A stretch of DNA of 60,155 nt from assembly GCA_012270065.1 (NCBI GenBank), contig JAAXJB010000119.1, positions 20,274 through 80,428 on the forward strand. The letters run 5' to 3'. This document shows, one piece after another, positions 48,374-58,700 of the stretch. The notes below the pieces were generated by a model. That model searched no databases. It saw only the letters and a program-made list of their open reading frames with translations, and had not been told where the DNA came from. The position numbers and the translations under genes were made by a program. How positions within the stretch are numbered: position 1 is the first letter of the stretch; each line of letters begins with the position of its first letter. This DNA is from Rubripirellula sp. (GTDB lineage: Bacteria; Planctomycetota; Planctomycetia; Pirellulales; Pirellulaceae).

Positions 48374-49684
48374 TCATGCAAACGCCTGAATGCGCGTGGC
48401 CGAAGCCTGACCCTGCGGAGTGATGTTGACGTTGATGAAAGAATCACCGGCAGGAATGCCGTTCTGCATGCAGGCGTTGATCGGGCAATCGGCATCCAAC
48501 TCAGAGAGATTCTTAATTGCAAACAGATCTCCATTGAGCGATTTCAGACTGGCCACAAGCTCGACCATTCCACCGCCAGCGCCAAGGTTACCCATGTGTC
48601 CCTTGGCGGTGGTGACCGGTGGCTGATCAGAGGGCTGCCCAAACACCTCGCGGATTGCCTCCGCTTCCTGTCGATCAGACTCCTGCGTCCCCAAACCATG
48701 TGCATGGATGTGACCGACGCTACCCGGGTCTGCATCTCCCAATGCTGCTTTGAGAGCATTGACAAACGACTGTTTCAGAAAGTCTCCATTGGGCGCTTTG
48801 CCCACAGCACTGCTGCCATAACCGACGACTTCTGCCAGAATCGTTGCCCCCCGACCTTGAGCATGGGCCAACGTTTCGCAGACCAGAGCCGCAGCCCCTT
48901 CACCGACGACACTTCCATCGCGTGTCTTGTGAAAGGGTCGTGACATGATGGTTGGGTCATCCTGATTTGTGGCCAGCTTTTCCTGCAAGGAGGCGTGCAA
49001 TGTCCTCAAGGGATGGATTCGCGAGCCTGTCGATCCCACGATCAAAGCATCTGCATGACCTCGCTGAAGGGTCGAATAAGCTTCCGACAAAGCTGCACCG
49101 GCAGAAGCTTCGCGTACGGTGATCGAATTGTTGGGTCCACGCAGATCATTGTAGATGGCAATATGACTGGCAGGCATATTGGGAAGATACTTGAGCAACC
49201 AGAGTGGATTCACTTCTGGCTTGCCGGTCTGCCCCCACTTGCTGAATTCGAACTCTCCTGACTCATTCAGACACTTTCGGATCCCGGTTGCAAACTCATC
49301 TGGCAATGACATGATGTAGTCACAGCCATAGACAACACCAGTTCGATCGCGATCACGACTCTCCGGGTCCAACCCGGCGTCGTTGAGCGCCAATTGTGCG
49401 ACCGCGACTCCCATTTCAATTTCACGGCACATCACCTTGCTGCCTTTGCGAATCGTTCGCTGCAGCTTTTTGTCCATCGGCCCGTAGTCCGAAATGTCCC
49501 CGGTGAAACCGCGTGCTTCCGCACCAAAATCAGTGCAGAGCACACCCAGCGGGACATCACTGAATGGGCCAATGGCACTGGTACCATCATGCAGTGACTT
49601 CACCAATTCATCCGGGTCGTTTCCCAACGGGCTTACGACTCCCAGACCTGTGATGACGACACGTTGAGAAGAGCTATTATCCAT
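48374..49684 (-). CDS. Beta-ketoacyl synthase homologue lacking the active-site cysteine
   Basis: A 436-residue thiolase-fold protein with the FabF/KAS II layout: VVITGLGVVSPLG at residues 9-21, RKGSKVM near 79, MSRPFHKTRDGSVVGEGAA near 247, HAHGLGTQESDRQEAEA near 327 and KGHMGNLGAGGG at 361-372. In ungapped alignment with FabF, the nucleophile elbow reads SITVREASAG, so the catalytic Cys is Glu192. His303 of FabF is kept (His329), Lys335 is kept (Lys361), but His340 is replaced by Asn366. Condensation should therefore be impossible; chain-length-factor and decarboxylating ketosynthases also replace the Cys, usually by Gln. It has no adjacent partner ketosynthase, ACP or reductase. The next gene upstream on the strand is a secretin-like protein. 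Confidence 0.9.
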   Translation of the reverse strand: MDNSSSQRVVITGLGVVSPLGNDPDELVKSLHDGTSAIGPFSDVPLGVLCTDFGAEARGFTGDISDYGPMDKKLQRTIRKGSKVMCREIEMGVAVAQLALNDAGLDPESRDRDRTGVVYGCDYIMSLPDEFATGIRKCLNESGEFEFSKWGQTGKPEVNPLWLLKYLPNMPASHIAIYNDLRGPNNSITVREASAGAALSEAYSTLQRGHADALIVGSTGSRIHPLRTLHASLQEKLATNQDDPTIMSRPFHKTRDGSVVGEGAAALVCETLAHAQGRGATILAEVVGYGSSAVGKAPNGDFLKQSFVNALKAALGDADPGSVGHIHAHGLGTQESDRQEAEAIREVFGQPSDQPPVTTAKGHMGNLGAGGGMVELVASLKSLNGDLFAIKNLSELDADCPINACMQNGIPAGDSFINVNITPQGQASATRIQAFA

Positions 49685-49893
49685 GGACGCGAAACTTGCA
49701 GGCCAGAAGTGGGGAGGATCATGGGGCAGGATCTGCCACCCCGCCGGTCAGGCAGTGTGCCCATTCTAATCGGACAGACGATCTGCTTTGAGGGGGGTCA
49801 AACGCCGTTTGGAGTGGAAACCGATCAATCCACACGGTCATTTCAACGCTGATTATGATCCGCCTGCATCAGATCAGCCCAGACCAATTCCAA

Positions 49894-51132
49894 TCAATAG
49901 CGGCCACGACTGGTGGGATTCTGGGGTGTGGCCATCTGCATCACGGGACCTGTGTGAGTCAGATTTGCTGACGCACGACCTTTGAATTGGATGAACATCA
50001 ACGCATCCGCGCGACCTGTGGTCGTGCCCGTCAACATCCCCATATTCAAAAACGACATCGGGGATGCCGGATTGCCATCAGGGCTGGCAACGACGCCACA
50101 GGACAACAGAAGAATCATATCGGACGGCCACCGGAATCTCTCGTTCAAACGCCAGCTCACCACCTGAGGCACATCAATCTGGGCACGATGCACCTGATTG
50201 TTTTGCAGAGGCAATTCAAGATCGACCGGTAACAGTTTGTCGAGTTGATCGATTTCCGCCTTGATGACACAGTCAATCACCTTTCCGTCGGTACTCAGCA
50301 AGGGACTGATTTCGACCTTGTAACCGACATGGATTTCACCAGTTTCTGGTTCATAGGGCGGCCAGCCCGTAGGGGTCGGGCGCATATTGCGAACGTAGTT
50401 CTTGCCCAAAGTACTGGTCAACTTCTGCGTTTGACCATTATGCAAAACCAAATTCAAGTCATGCTTGATACGGGTATCGGTACGCTGGCGAAGCTGATTC
50501 ATCACCATGGCGGCATTCTCCTTGCTCAGTAGCCACGCCTGCACACCTGGTGAATCAACACCAACATGCTGCATCAACAAGTGAGCTCGGTTCCGCCAAT
50601 TCGGATTGCCGACATTCAATACTTTGACACTCAAAACCTGCGGCTCGGTATCACCCGCAACAAACTTCTCAACCACCTCACCAACCACCTGATGCATTTC
50701 AGGAGTGTGGTACACCGAAAGAGTGTTATGATCTGCGTTCAAGAAGCCAAATGGTGGACTGAACCACGCATCACTTCCTGTTTCGCGAATGATCCAGTCA
50801 ACCACTGCCTGCTCAGGACGAACCACCTGATTGAGATGCCCCGTGTACGGTTTCAGATCATATTTCCGATAGGTCTGTCCCGCACTCGACGGCAGCGTCT
50901 TGTCCGCAGCAACCGACGTAGCAATTCCAGACGCCTGCCCCAGACTCTGGACAGCCGTCTGTCCGTTCGGCGATGCTGGTGCCGCGGGTGACGCGGTTGT
51001 TGGAAAACCACTGCTCGCCGCAGCTGTATTTCCGCCAGCTCCGGGCAAACCGAATCCTTGCGCTGATACAACATCCGAGTCCCAGACCATCGTTGAGACT
51101 GTCATGACAATAAGTAACGCTGAAAGACGCAT
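49894..51132 (-). CDS. Secreted protein with secretin-like features
   Basis: A 412-residue exported protein. The ATG at 51130-51132 has AGGGA nine bases upstream and gives a signal peptide (RLSALLIVMTVSTMVW, cleaved near VSA-Q). A Gly/Ala/Ser/Pro-rich linker follows to about residue 85. The rest is beta-rich: VLSVKVLNVGNPNWR, TSTLGKNYVRNMRPTP, IHVGYKVEISPLLSTDGK, then RFRWPSDMILLLSCGVVA. The order 'GY-v-isPlls-dG-v' and the closing strand resemble the outer-membrane secretin domain, but this is a weak match and it could be a planctomycete-specific family. Two upstream ATGs (51141, 51210 frame) are possible starts. Confidence 0.7.
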   Translation of the reverse strand: MRLSALLIVMTVSTMVWDSDVVSAQGFGLPGAGGNTAAASSGFPTTASPAAPASPNGQTAVQSLGQASGIATSVAADKTLPSSAGQTYRKYDLKPYTGHLNQVVRPEQAVVDWIIRETGSDAWFSPPFGFLNADHNTLSVYHTPEMHQVVGEVVEKFVAGDTEPQVLSVKVLNVGNPNWRNRAHLLMQHVGVDSPGVQAWLLSKENAAMVMNQLRQRTDTRIKHDLNLVLHNGQTQKLTSTLGKNYVRNMRPTPTGWPPYEPETGEIHVGYKVEISPLLSTDGKVIDCVIKAEIDQLDKLLPVDLELPLQNNQVHRAQIDVPQVVSWRLNERFRWPSDMILLLSCGVVASPDGNPASPMSFLNMGMLTGTTTGRADALMFIQFKGRASANLTHTGPVMQMATPQNPTSRGRY

Positions 51133-51266
51133 CGATTCCATTCCCTGATCGATTCCATTTCGTGGGACACAAGCCGGCCCGCAGTAAATGTGCCTATACC
51201 GGCTACCCACTCAACAGGGCAAGATGGAATCACAGGCGGCTCTTCGACCCGCTTGCTTTGCTAGCA

Positions 51267-52160
51267 TCACCGACTCAATTGAGCATTCATTTGCGAGGTC
51301 GCCTCGGCCACCGCATCCTGCCATCGAGCATCACCAAAACGCTGGCGATATTCGTCACGTGCGTGGGCGAAGATGATGTGGCGTGAACTGTTTACGACTG
51401 CGCCAAGTCCATTCTCATCGAGTCCAACGAGTACATCCTCTGCTCCACCTCCCTGAGCCCCAAATCCGGGAACCAGAATCCAACTGCCCGGCATTGCCTG
51501 ACGCAATTCCGCAAGCTGTTCGGGATAGGTCGCTCCCACGACGGTTCCGACTGGACCATACCCGGACTCACCAAGACGACTGGAGTTGAAATGGGTGACC
51601 AACTCGGCAACCCGCTGATAAACCGTTTGCCCCTCGCTGACGCGGTCTTGCAACAGTCCACCTCCGGGATTGGATGTTTTGACGAGCACAAAAACTCCGG
51701 CCGAACGCTCGTCACACATTTCAACGAATGGCTCGAGGCTGTCCTCACCCAGATAGGGGCTGACTGTCAAACTGTCGCTTCCCCAAGGACTGGACTCCCC
51801 AAGATAGCCATCGGCATAGGCAGTCGCGGTACTGCCAATATCGTTGCGTTTCCCATCAGTAATGACGAGCAACCCGGCTTTTTTCGCGTATTGGATGACC
51901 TGCCCCAGAGCAACCATACCGGCAGGCCCAAGCTGCTCGAAGAATGCTGCCTGAGGTTTCACACAGGCCACTTTCCCGGCCACCACATCGATGATCTCGG
52001 TACAAAACTGGGTGTAAGCGGCTGCCCATTCGTCCGCTGAATCATTGGCAACCGAATCGCGAAGCGGTGCTGGCAGTTGGGCCTTTCGCGGGTCAAGACC
52101 AACGCAGGTGATCGAGCCGGTGTTACGTACGGCCAAAGCAAGACGGTCCGCAAAGAGCAT
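51267..52160 (-). CDS. pyrF: Orotidine 5'-phosphate decarboxylase (type 2)
   Basis: Decarboxylates OMP to UMP, the last step of pyrimidine synthesis. The catalytic tetrad is visible: Lys68 in CVKPQAAFFE and D102-x-K104-x-x-D107 in TDGKRNDIGSTA. The strand CVGLDPRKAQLP at the N-terminus and GAQGGGAEDV near the phosphate loop (VPGFGAQGG) are typical. At 297 residues it is the longer group 2 form. The start is ATG, with AATATATC 15 bases upstream that could be a -10 region. Confidence 0.95.
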   Translation of the reverse strand: MLFADRLALAVRNTGSITCVGLDPRKAQLPAPLRDSVANDSADEWAAAYTQFCTEIIDVVAGKVACVKPQAAFFEQLGPAGMVALGQVIQYAKKAGLLVITDGKRNDIGSTATAYADGYLGESSPWGSDSLTVSPYLGEDSLEPFVEMCDERSAGVFVLVKTSNPGGGLLQDRVSEGQTVYQRVAELVTHFNSSRLGESGYGPVGTVVGATYPEQLAELRQAMPGSWILVPGFGAQGGGAEDVLVGLDENGLGAVVNSSRHIIFAHARDEYRQRFGDARWQDAVAEATSQMNAQLSR

Positions 52161-52514
52161 TGTTTTCCCCGATATATTGTTTGAAGGCGCGAGATGGAGG
52201 GCAGCAATCCGACGTGCAGCTCGAATGATTGACTCCAGAATCTTGTCTTCCAGAGCGATGTGGTCAAGGACCGGTCCGTGGCGGCAACATCCAAACAGCC
52301 AGACCAGCGTAGCGAATTCCCCTCAACAAGCCGGGAATACCTTCAGAAAACAGGGGTAACCACGCGGGCTACCCTCTGGCAATCGCATCAGGCGGGTTGT
52401 CCGGGCCAGACCAGAATTTCGTCCCGTCGTTCGAAAAACGTCGTCTAGCAAACATGGCGATCGTTGGTTAGCATTTTGTTTCTGACGGAAAAAACGTATC
52501 AACGTTTTCTCTGG
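52161..52514. other. Intergenic stretch between pyrF and the tRNA gene
   Basis: About 350 bp without a convincing gene. A hairpin GGGTA...TACCC lies near 52350-52375. Just before the tRNA, AAAACGT-ATCA-ACGTTTT is an inverted repeat. The pyrF promoter (-) and tRNA promoter (+) must lie here, but no strong consensus was found. Confidence 0.45.
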
Positions 52515-52589
52515 CGGGCTGTAGCGCAGCCTGGTTAGCGCGTTTGACTGGGGGTCAAAAGGTCGGAGGTTCGAATCCTCTCAGCCCGA
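52515..52589 (+). tRNA. tRNA-Pro (anticodon GGG)
   Basis: A complete cloverleaf of 75 bases. The acceptor stem CGGGCTG pairs with CAGCCCG (52515-52521 and 52582-52588) with discriminator A. The D-arm is GCGC...GCGC. The anticodon stem TTTGA/TCAAA holds the loop CTGGGGG, so the anticodon is GGG with T33 before it and G37 after it, as expected for proline. The T-arm is GGAGG-TTCGAAT-CCTCT. The CCA end is not encoded. Confidence 0.96.
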
Positions 52590-52602
52590 TTCAGAAGTCA
52601 AT

Positions 52603-52637
52603 CAGCTCGTCGCATTTCCATGCGGCGAGCTGTTTTT
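52603..52637 (+). terminator. Rho-independent terminator of tRNA-Pro
   Basis: CAGCTCGTCGCAT, a TTCC loop and ATGCGGCGAGCTG form a 13-bp stem with one G-U pair, followed by TTTTT. It starts 13 bases after the tRNA. Confidence 0.93.
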
Positions 52638-52758
52638 CGTTCGCTGCAAACAGTTCGCGCAACCGGCCAACGCGGTACACGGCCATGTCATGGATACCGG
52701 TAGCTGGGTTCACCGGAATCTGATTTTCCACGCCTGCCAGTTCTCGCCGTTCCCAGCA

Positions 52759-54210
52759 TCAGCCGCGGCAATAGTTGCGTCTGAAAAAGATGACTGCCCC
52801 CAAGCCGAGTCCACCCGCCCAACACCACTGCCAAGTGAGCGCGTGGAGAATTTTGGTATCGTACCAAACCAACTGATTCCAGAGCATGCTTTGGAAGCCG
52901 GTCATGGCCCAATAGGTCATCGTACCTTTACACAAGGTATCCAGAACGGTGGGCAAGTTCATCATTTGCAAAGGAAACCAACATCCTCCCAACGCTGCCA
53001 TCATCAGGATCAACAATGAGGCGAGGCTTTCAGCTTGTTTGCGCGAGCGACTGATTGACGCCAGAAACATTCCGAACGCACCACCGGTCACCACCCAGGA
53101 TAACGAAAGAACGAAGAGAGTAACCGGATCCCGAAAGAGTCCGACGCGAAACATCCATTCGCCGTAGGCGAAGAGGATCGTCATTTGCCCCAAGCCAATG
53201 AGCAGAACAAAAAAGAACTTGCCCAATAAGATCGCATTCCAGGAAATTGGCTGCGAGAACAGTCGCTTCAGTGTTCCCTCCTCGCGTTCACTGAGCAGCA
53301 CACTGCCGCAACTGGTCAACGCAAACAGCAGCATCATGACTGTCATTCCTGCTACGCTTTGAGCTTGCTGGTACGTCACCTGCTTGCCACGATCCGGCGG
53401 CGAGACATCCTTGGTCTCGACCGGCAGCAACTCTTCCATGAATCCCCGCATTGTTTCGCCAGCACCACGATTTCCGGCGGGTTTCAATTCCCCTTGCAAT
53501 CCACCGTTCTGGTCACCTGCATCGGATTCACCCACGTCCTTTTCATTGACTCCTGCTCTGGTCTTCGGATTCTGCCTGGCATCCTCGGCCTTGCTCTCGT
53601 AGAAAGCATCCATGGTAGACCCGATGTTGACCATCCACGATCGAATCAAACCTGTCGTTTGTGAATCCATCCCCTGTTTGTTCAACATTTGCTCCATAGC
53701 ACCGGTGAAAAAATCTCCACCAAATACATTCAACGATGCTTGAATCAAGGCGATTTGAATGACCTGTTCTTCCATCGCCCGCCCCGGATCTCGGAGCAGA
53801 TTGAGCAAAGGAATTTTTCCCGCCTCAATCTGCTGATCCATGTCCTGCGGGAGGATGAGCACATGGTTCGCATCCCCATCACGAATGAGCTTTTCCAGTC
53901 GCCTCTGTACCGCGTCCCTGTCGATGGAATCACGATGTTCAGGCAATTTCACGACCCGCACCCGCAGATTGCCATCGTTTCTGAGCGATTCGACCAGTTC
54001 CTGACTTTTTCCTGAATGCGCAAAATCGGCGATATGCAGCGTCACCTTTGGCATCCCGCCCGAACCACCAAAGGCGTAGGCCATGATCCACCCAAAAACG
54101 CTGACCAGCGCAATGGGCACCAGAATGCTAAGCACCAATGCGGTGCGATCGCGAAGAAAACTTCTCAAGTCTTTTTGTGCCAGCGTCCAGGCTGCGGAAA
54201 TCGTATCCAT
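52759..54210 (-). CDS. ABC-2 type exporter permease
   Basis: A 483-residue membrane protein of the ABC-2 class. One transmembrane segment lies near residues 27-50 (VLSILVPIALVSVFGWIMAYA), then a large extracytoplasmic domain to about 280, then five hydrophobic segments (VAGMTVMMLLFALTSC, LGKFFFVLLIGLGQM, LFVLSLSWVVTGGAFGMFL, LASLLILMMAALGGC, AGGLGLGAVIFF). The motif EREEGTLKRLFSQPIS after the second segment is typical of this family. Its start codon immediately follows the stop of the ATPase gene, so the pair forms one transporter. Substrate unknown; the closest known types are Na+, drug or lipid exporters. Confidence 0.93.
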   Translation of the reverse strand: MDTISAAWTLAQKDLRSFLRDRTALVLSILVPIALVSVFGWIMAYAFGGSGGMPKVTLHIADFAHSGKSQELVESLRNDGNLRVRVVKLPEHRDSIDRDAVQRRLEKLIRDGDANHVLILPQDMDQQIEAGKIPLLNLLRDPGRAMEEQVIQIALIQASLNVFGGDFFTGAMEQMLNKQGMDSQTTGLIRSWMVNIGSTMDAFYESKAEDARQNPKTRAGVNEKDVGESDAGDQNGGLQGELKPAGNRGAGETMRGFMEELLPVETKDVSPPDRGKQVTYQQAQSVAGMTVMMLLFALTSCGSVLLSEREEGTLKRLFSQPISWNAILLGKFFFVLLIGLGQMTILFAYGEWMFRVGLFRDPVTLFVLSLSWVVTGGAFGMFLASISRSRKQAESLASLLILMMAALGGCWFPLQMMNLPTVLDTLCKGTMTYWAMTGFQSMLWNQLVWYDTKILHALTWQWCWAGGLGLGAVIFFRRNYCRG

Positions 54211-54951
54211 CTAAACATCCTTCAGACTTCGACCTGTAAGTTTCAAAAATACTTGCTCCAGATCAGCACCTTCCTCACCTGCTTCGATGGCCAACTCGCT
54301 CGGCGTGCCGGTGGCCATCACCGTTCCTTCATTCATGATCGAAATCCGGTCGCATAACCGCTGCGCTTCTTCCATGTAGTGGGTTGTGTAGAGCAAGGCG
54401 ACGCCCTCGGACTTCAGTCGCAACAGCATCTCGAACAGATGGTTTCGGCTTTGAGGATCAACACCAACGGTTGGTTCATCCAACAACACCAGACTGGGCG
54501 AGTGCATCAGCCCAGCCACCAAATTCAATCTTCGCTTCATACCACCGCTGTAGCTTCCCACCAGATCACCTCGACGATCTGTCAGCCCTGCCAACTCAAG
54601 CTTCTCTTTCACAGCCTGCTCACATTGCTGACGCTTCAATCCATGCAGTGTCGCAAACAACCTCAGATTTTCCTCAGCCGTCAGCTTCGGATAGAGCGCC
54701 AAATCCTGCGGCACAAAACCCAACTTGCAACGATCGGATTTTCGCTCAGCAGGGCGAAACACCTCGCCGTTCATCTTCAGGTTACCTTCCCAAGCAGAAA
54801 GCAAGCCGGCAATGCAGGAGATCGTGGTGGTTTTCCCGGCGCCGTTGGGCCCCAACAGGCCCAAGCACTCTCCCTCTTGAATCGAAAAGCTGGCCTGCTG
54901 CACGGCTTTACGTGATCCGTAGCAATAAGCCAAATCAACAACATCAAGCAT
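54211..54951 (-). CDS. ABC transporter ATP-binding protein
   Basis: The 246-residue ATPase of the exporter. Walker A GPNGAGKTT is at 34-42, Q-loop Gln82, signature YSGGM at 134-138, Walker B LVLLDEP at 154-160 and switch His191. It resembles the NatA/CcmA-type subunits that pair with ABC-2 permeases. No gap separates it from the permease gene. The start is ATG, 242 bp after the preceding arsC gene, and a terminator sits between the two. Confidence 0.95.
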   Translation of the reverse strand: MLDVVDLAYCYGSRKAVQQASFSIQEGECLGLLGPNGAGKTTTISCIAGLLSAWEGNLKMNGEVFRPAERKSDRCKLGFVPQDLALYPKLTAEENLRLFATLHGLKRQQCEQAVKEKLELAGLTDRRGDLVGSYSGGMKRRLNLVAGLMHSPSLVLLDEPTVGVDPQSRNHLFEMLLRLKSEGVALLYTTHYMEEAQRLCDRISIMNEGTVMATGTPSELAIEAGEEGADLEQVFLKLTGRSLKDV

Positions 54952-55030
54952 CGTGACTCACGATTGTTCCAGGAATCCCACGAGATAAGAACTTCAGTCT
55001 AGCCTTCGGCACAACTGGCATGGAATGGGT

Positions 55031-55052
55031 AAAAATCAGCAGAAGCTGATTT
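55031..55052 (-). terminator. Rho-independent terminator of arsC
   Basis: On the minus strand AAATCAGC-TTCT-GCTGATTT is a perfect 8-bp stem with a four-base loop, running into TTTTT (to 55031). It begins about 140 bases past the arsC stop codon. Confidence 0.6.
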
Positions 55053-55193
55053 GGTGAAATCAAAAAACCCACCGGGAAGTTGCCTGTTTTTTCGTTACTG
55101 GCAATCGCTCTGGAGTCCGGCATGCTTCCGTTTCCAGAGAGAGAGGTTCCGGGACACGTGTTGCACGATGAAAAATGAAACTCGGTCCTGTCT

Positions 55194-55622
55194 TCATGCC
55201 CGGTTCAGCATGGCCGGTAATCGATCACGAATAAAATCGCGAATTTCATCACGCACCCTGCGATAACAGTCCAGAGCTGCTTCGTCGCTGTCAGCATTCG
55301 CGGCCAGTTTCGGTGGATCATCAAAGCCAACATGCACCAGTCTGGATTCCGTCAGAAATGCGGGACAATTCTCATCGGCATGGCCGCAAACCGTGATGAC
55401 AAGGTCCAAGGGGACATCAGAGAGCGTGCTGGCGAGTTTTGACGACTGCGTCGACAAGTCGACGCCCACTTCTTTCATCACCTGCATCGCATTGGGATTC
55501 ATGCCATGAGCTTCAATTCCAGCCGAGTAGGCTGCAATCGTGTCACCATGAAAATGTCTTGCCCAGCCCTCTGCCATTTGACTGCGACACGAGTTCCCCG
55601 TGCAAAGAAAAAGAACATTCAT
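55194..55622 (-). CDS. arsC: Arsenate reductase, thioredoxin-coupled (low-molecular-weight phosphatase type)
   Basis: Reduces arsenate to arsenite. The 142-residue product has the phosphatase-fold P-loop C7-T-G-N-S-C-R13-S, and the two redox cysteines Cys79 and Cys86 in TVCGHADENCP, spaced seven residues apart as in thioredoxin-linked ArsC. These cysteines separate it from plain low-molecular-weight protein tyrosine phosphatases. The ATG at 55620-55622 is used; a GTG six bases earlier is possible. No arsR or arsB lies beside it, so regulation and arsenite export are not seen here. It lies 88 bp after the large haem protein gene. Confidence 0.92.
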   Translation of the reverse strand: MNVLFLCTGNSCRSQMAEGWARHFHGDTIAAYSAGIEAHGMNPNAMQVMKEVGVDLSTQSSKLASTLSDVPLDLVITVCGHADENCPAFLTESRLVHVGFDDPPKLAANADSDEAALDCYRRVRDEIRDFIRDRLPAMLNRA

Positions 55623-55710
55623 TGTCACTTCAATTACTTTCGCTGTTTTGGGTAATCCGGAATCAAAAACGTGGCGATGCCCGCTACATCGCTGAGCCTG
55701 TTCACTGAAA

Positions 55711-58700
55711 TCAAGGGAGTTCCTTCAAATTGTCCAGGAACCTTCGATAGCTCTTTTGAATCACATGGTCTTTCTTATCATGAACGCTGGCTGCAAAGAT
55801 AATGCGAAACGGTTTGTCCTTCGCAACCTCAATGGTACTCTGCTCTCCCTGTTTCATCGCAGCACGTCCGAACGGATTCGCTACAAACACTCCGTAATTC
55901 CGATTGTGCCACCAACTCTCACGAAAGTTGTCAGGAGAGGCCATCAGAGTGATGCCCACCTGTGCGTCTCCCACAACTCCCGAATAGTCGCACCACTTTG
56001 CGGCTTGCCCCCAAGTCGAGCGAGCCGATCGATCTCCTGTTGAACTCAGAATGACACCTCCTTCTTTTTCCGTCAAAGGCGTCGCCACTCTGGCTCCAAA
56101 ACCCATTTCTTCCTGATCACCAAAAGTAAAACCCTGTTTTCCCGAAAGGAAAGTCGCGTCCCAGATCAAAGACCAGTCCGTCGCATGGATCTGCAATACG
56201 AAACGGTTCACGACACTACAAATGACCTGCTGATCACCGGACAGCAATTCAGATGCGGTTGAAAACGTCAACCGTCTTTCTTCTACCATCGGTTTACTCA
56301 GGAATCGCAAGTGCCTGATGACGCCCTTGTTTCGCCAGAAATCCGTCCCACTTACATCACCAAAGGCCAACCAGAGTCCCGGATGCATTGTCGCGTGATC
56401 GGTCGCATCCTCACCCGGCACAGGTGGATAGTTACGGGTCACTTGCAAGCCACCGACCGTTTTCAGATTCGCAAAAAACGGACGTAAAACCTCGGGATCC
56501 CGAAAGACATACTCAACCAATGACTTCCCGGCATAAAAGATCTGCAAACGGTCCTTCTGTTCGACCCAGGCAAATCCCTGTTCATTTCCCTCCGGATTTC
56601 CGGTTGGCACCATCTTCGCACCTTCCGGCACAGTCAGTTCGGCACCAGATTCATTTTTCTGTCGCGACTTCCTGTTCTTCTTCGATCTTTGTTGTTTGCT
56701 GACCTGATCACCACGCAACGTTGTCAAATAAACAGCAATGTCGGCGACCTGCTGAGCGGTCAGAACAGGTGCCATGGATGGCATGGCCGACACCGGGCTG
56801 GTTTTTCGCTGCTCGATGGATGTTTTTGGCACAATAATTTCGTTTCCATCAGCCAGTCCCAATTTCAAGGCAAGCCCACTCTCCTCAATCAACACACCCA
56901 CATGGATGCGACCATCATCTGCAAGCACACTCAACTGCTGAAAACCCTCGGTGATCACGGCATCCGGATCGATCATTGACTCCACGAGGTGCCGAACGGT
57001 TGCTCGACTGCCAATCCTGCCGAGGTCAGGGGCAAAGCCTCCATTCTTCTCATTCAGACGATGACACTTGACGCATCCTGCTCCCATGGTGTGCTTGAAA
57101 AGTATTTCTCCGCGTGATGCATCGGCTTGTTGCAACTGCTGCAGCACTGTCTCCAGCATTTGCTTGCGGGACGCCGGTTCTGAACGCTTTTCCAACAAAC
57201 GCGGTTGCAACAGAACGAGATAATTCGCGCAAGGTGACTTGCGTTTGGCATCTGTATTACCCCCCAGAACAATCGTACCAGCCGCGCAGTCACGCTGGTA
57301 AATCTGCATTGTGCAATCATCCGTGACCAGTTTCTGATCCGTTCTTACATAGTTTTCGCTGATCCACTTCGGGGGTTTGGGCTGACGTCTGTCAACGGCA
57401 ACCATCACGCGTATCGGTACGGGTGAATCAAAGCTCAACCAGTGATCACCGGTGGATTCGTCATCATCGTTCGCCGTTTGAATGAAATCAGTTCCGACCA
57501 GCTCATCTGGTAGCTCCTGCAGACGATATCGCCTGTCGCTGTAGACTTTGGTACCTCGCACAAGACCGTTGGGTTTCAGGTGGTAAGCTGCCTTGCTTTT
57601 GACACGGATGTTCTGAATGACAGACACACCGGAAACTGCTTCTTCTGTGGCAGGAGTTCGACCCTCGAGACGTTGCCCGGCTTGGGTACCTGCGATCGGA
57701 CGGCCCTTGATGATCACTTTCGCTCCACCGTTGCTGACCTTTTCAAGCCAAGCTGAGGCGAGCACGCGGTTCGCCTCACTCCTGTCAAGCAGAACGGCCT
57801 CAACATCCTGCTGACTGAGTTCATGCTGCTCAAGCAATGCCAGCAATGCGGCATGACGAACAGCATCACGCAAATCGTGTTTCAATTCCCGCAACTGCTC
57901 TACTGAGCTCAACATCTGGAGTGCCCTCCAGGCAGCGTAGAACACAGCAGGATCCTCCTCTCGCTCAATGGCTGCCAACAGTTGAGGAATGTGCTGTTTC
58001 TGTTTCGTTTGAATCAGAGCCTGCACGGCAGCGAAGCGAATTCTGGGCAGTGGATCACCCAACGCCTCAATCAATCCATTGGGGAGCTCTCTCGCTGTTT
58101 CTGCTTCCTGAGTTCTAAAAGCCAGAATCCGGATTGCCTGCAGTCGTTGATTGAAAATTGCTGTGTTCGCCTGCGGGTTTTCGGCGGCCAGCATTTTTTC
58201 AAACTCCTGATCCACACTGACCTCATTTACACCAATTCGTCCCAATGCCCAGAGAGCCCATGTGTGCTGCATTTCCGTATGCTGGCCCCTGGCAACAGGA
58301 ATGGTCTTCAAGACCTGCAACAACTCATCAATCACGCCATCACCCCGCCGAACCAACTCATCCTGTGCGTCAATTCGATGAACCGGCAGAGGAGATGCAA
58401 ATTGGCTGATCAATTCCCTTACCGACTTGTTTTGTAACGGCTCCTCATCTGTCAGATCGCTCAAAACACCAGCATTCTTCATTGCGATTCGATAGACACG
58501 TCCCTCATTGGTCAGCTTTCCATCTTTCCACTCTGCACCATAACCTCGGCTCCACCCGAGGATCCACAACGCGCCATCGGGCCCCACTTCCATGTCGGTG
58601 GGGCGAAACAGCGAATCCCCACCCCTGACGAATGGCTCCCAGTCACCAGACCTGGGCCTCATCAAAGCCCCATCCCATTCGGGTCGCCATACATAGGTCG

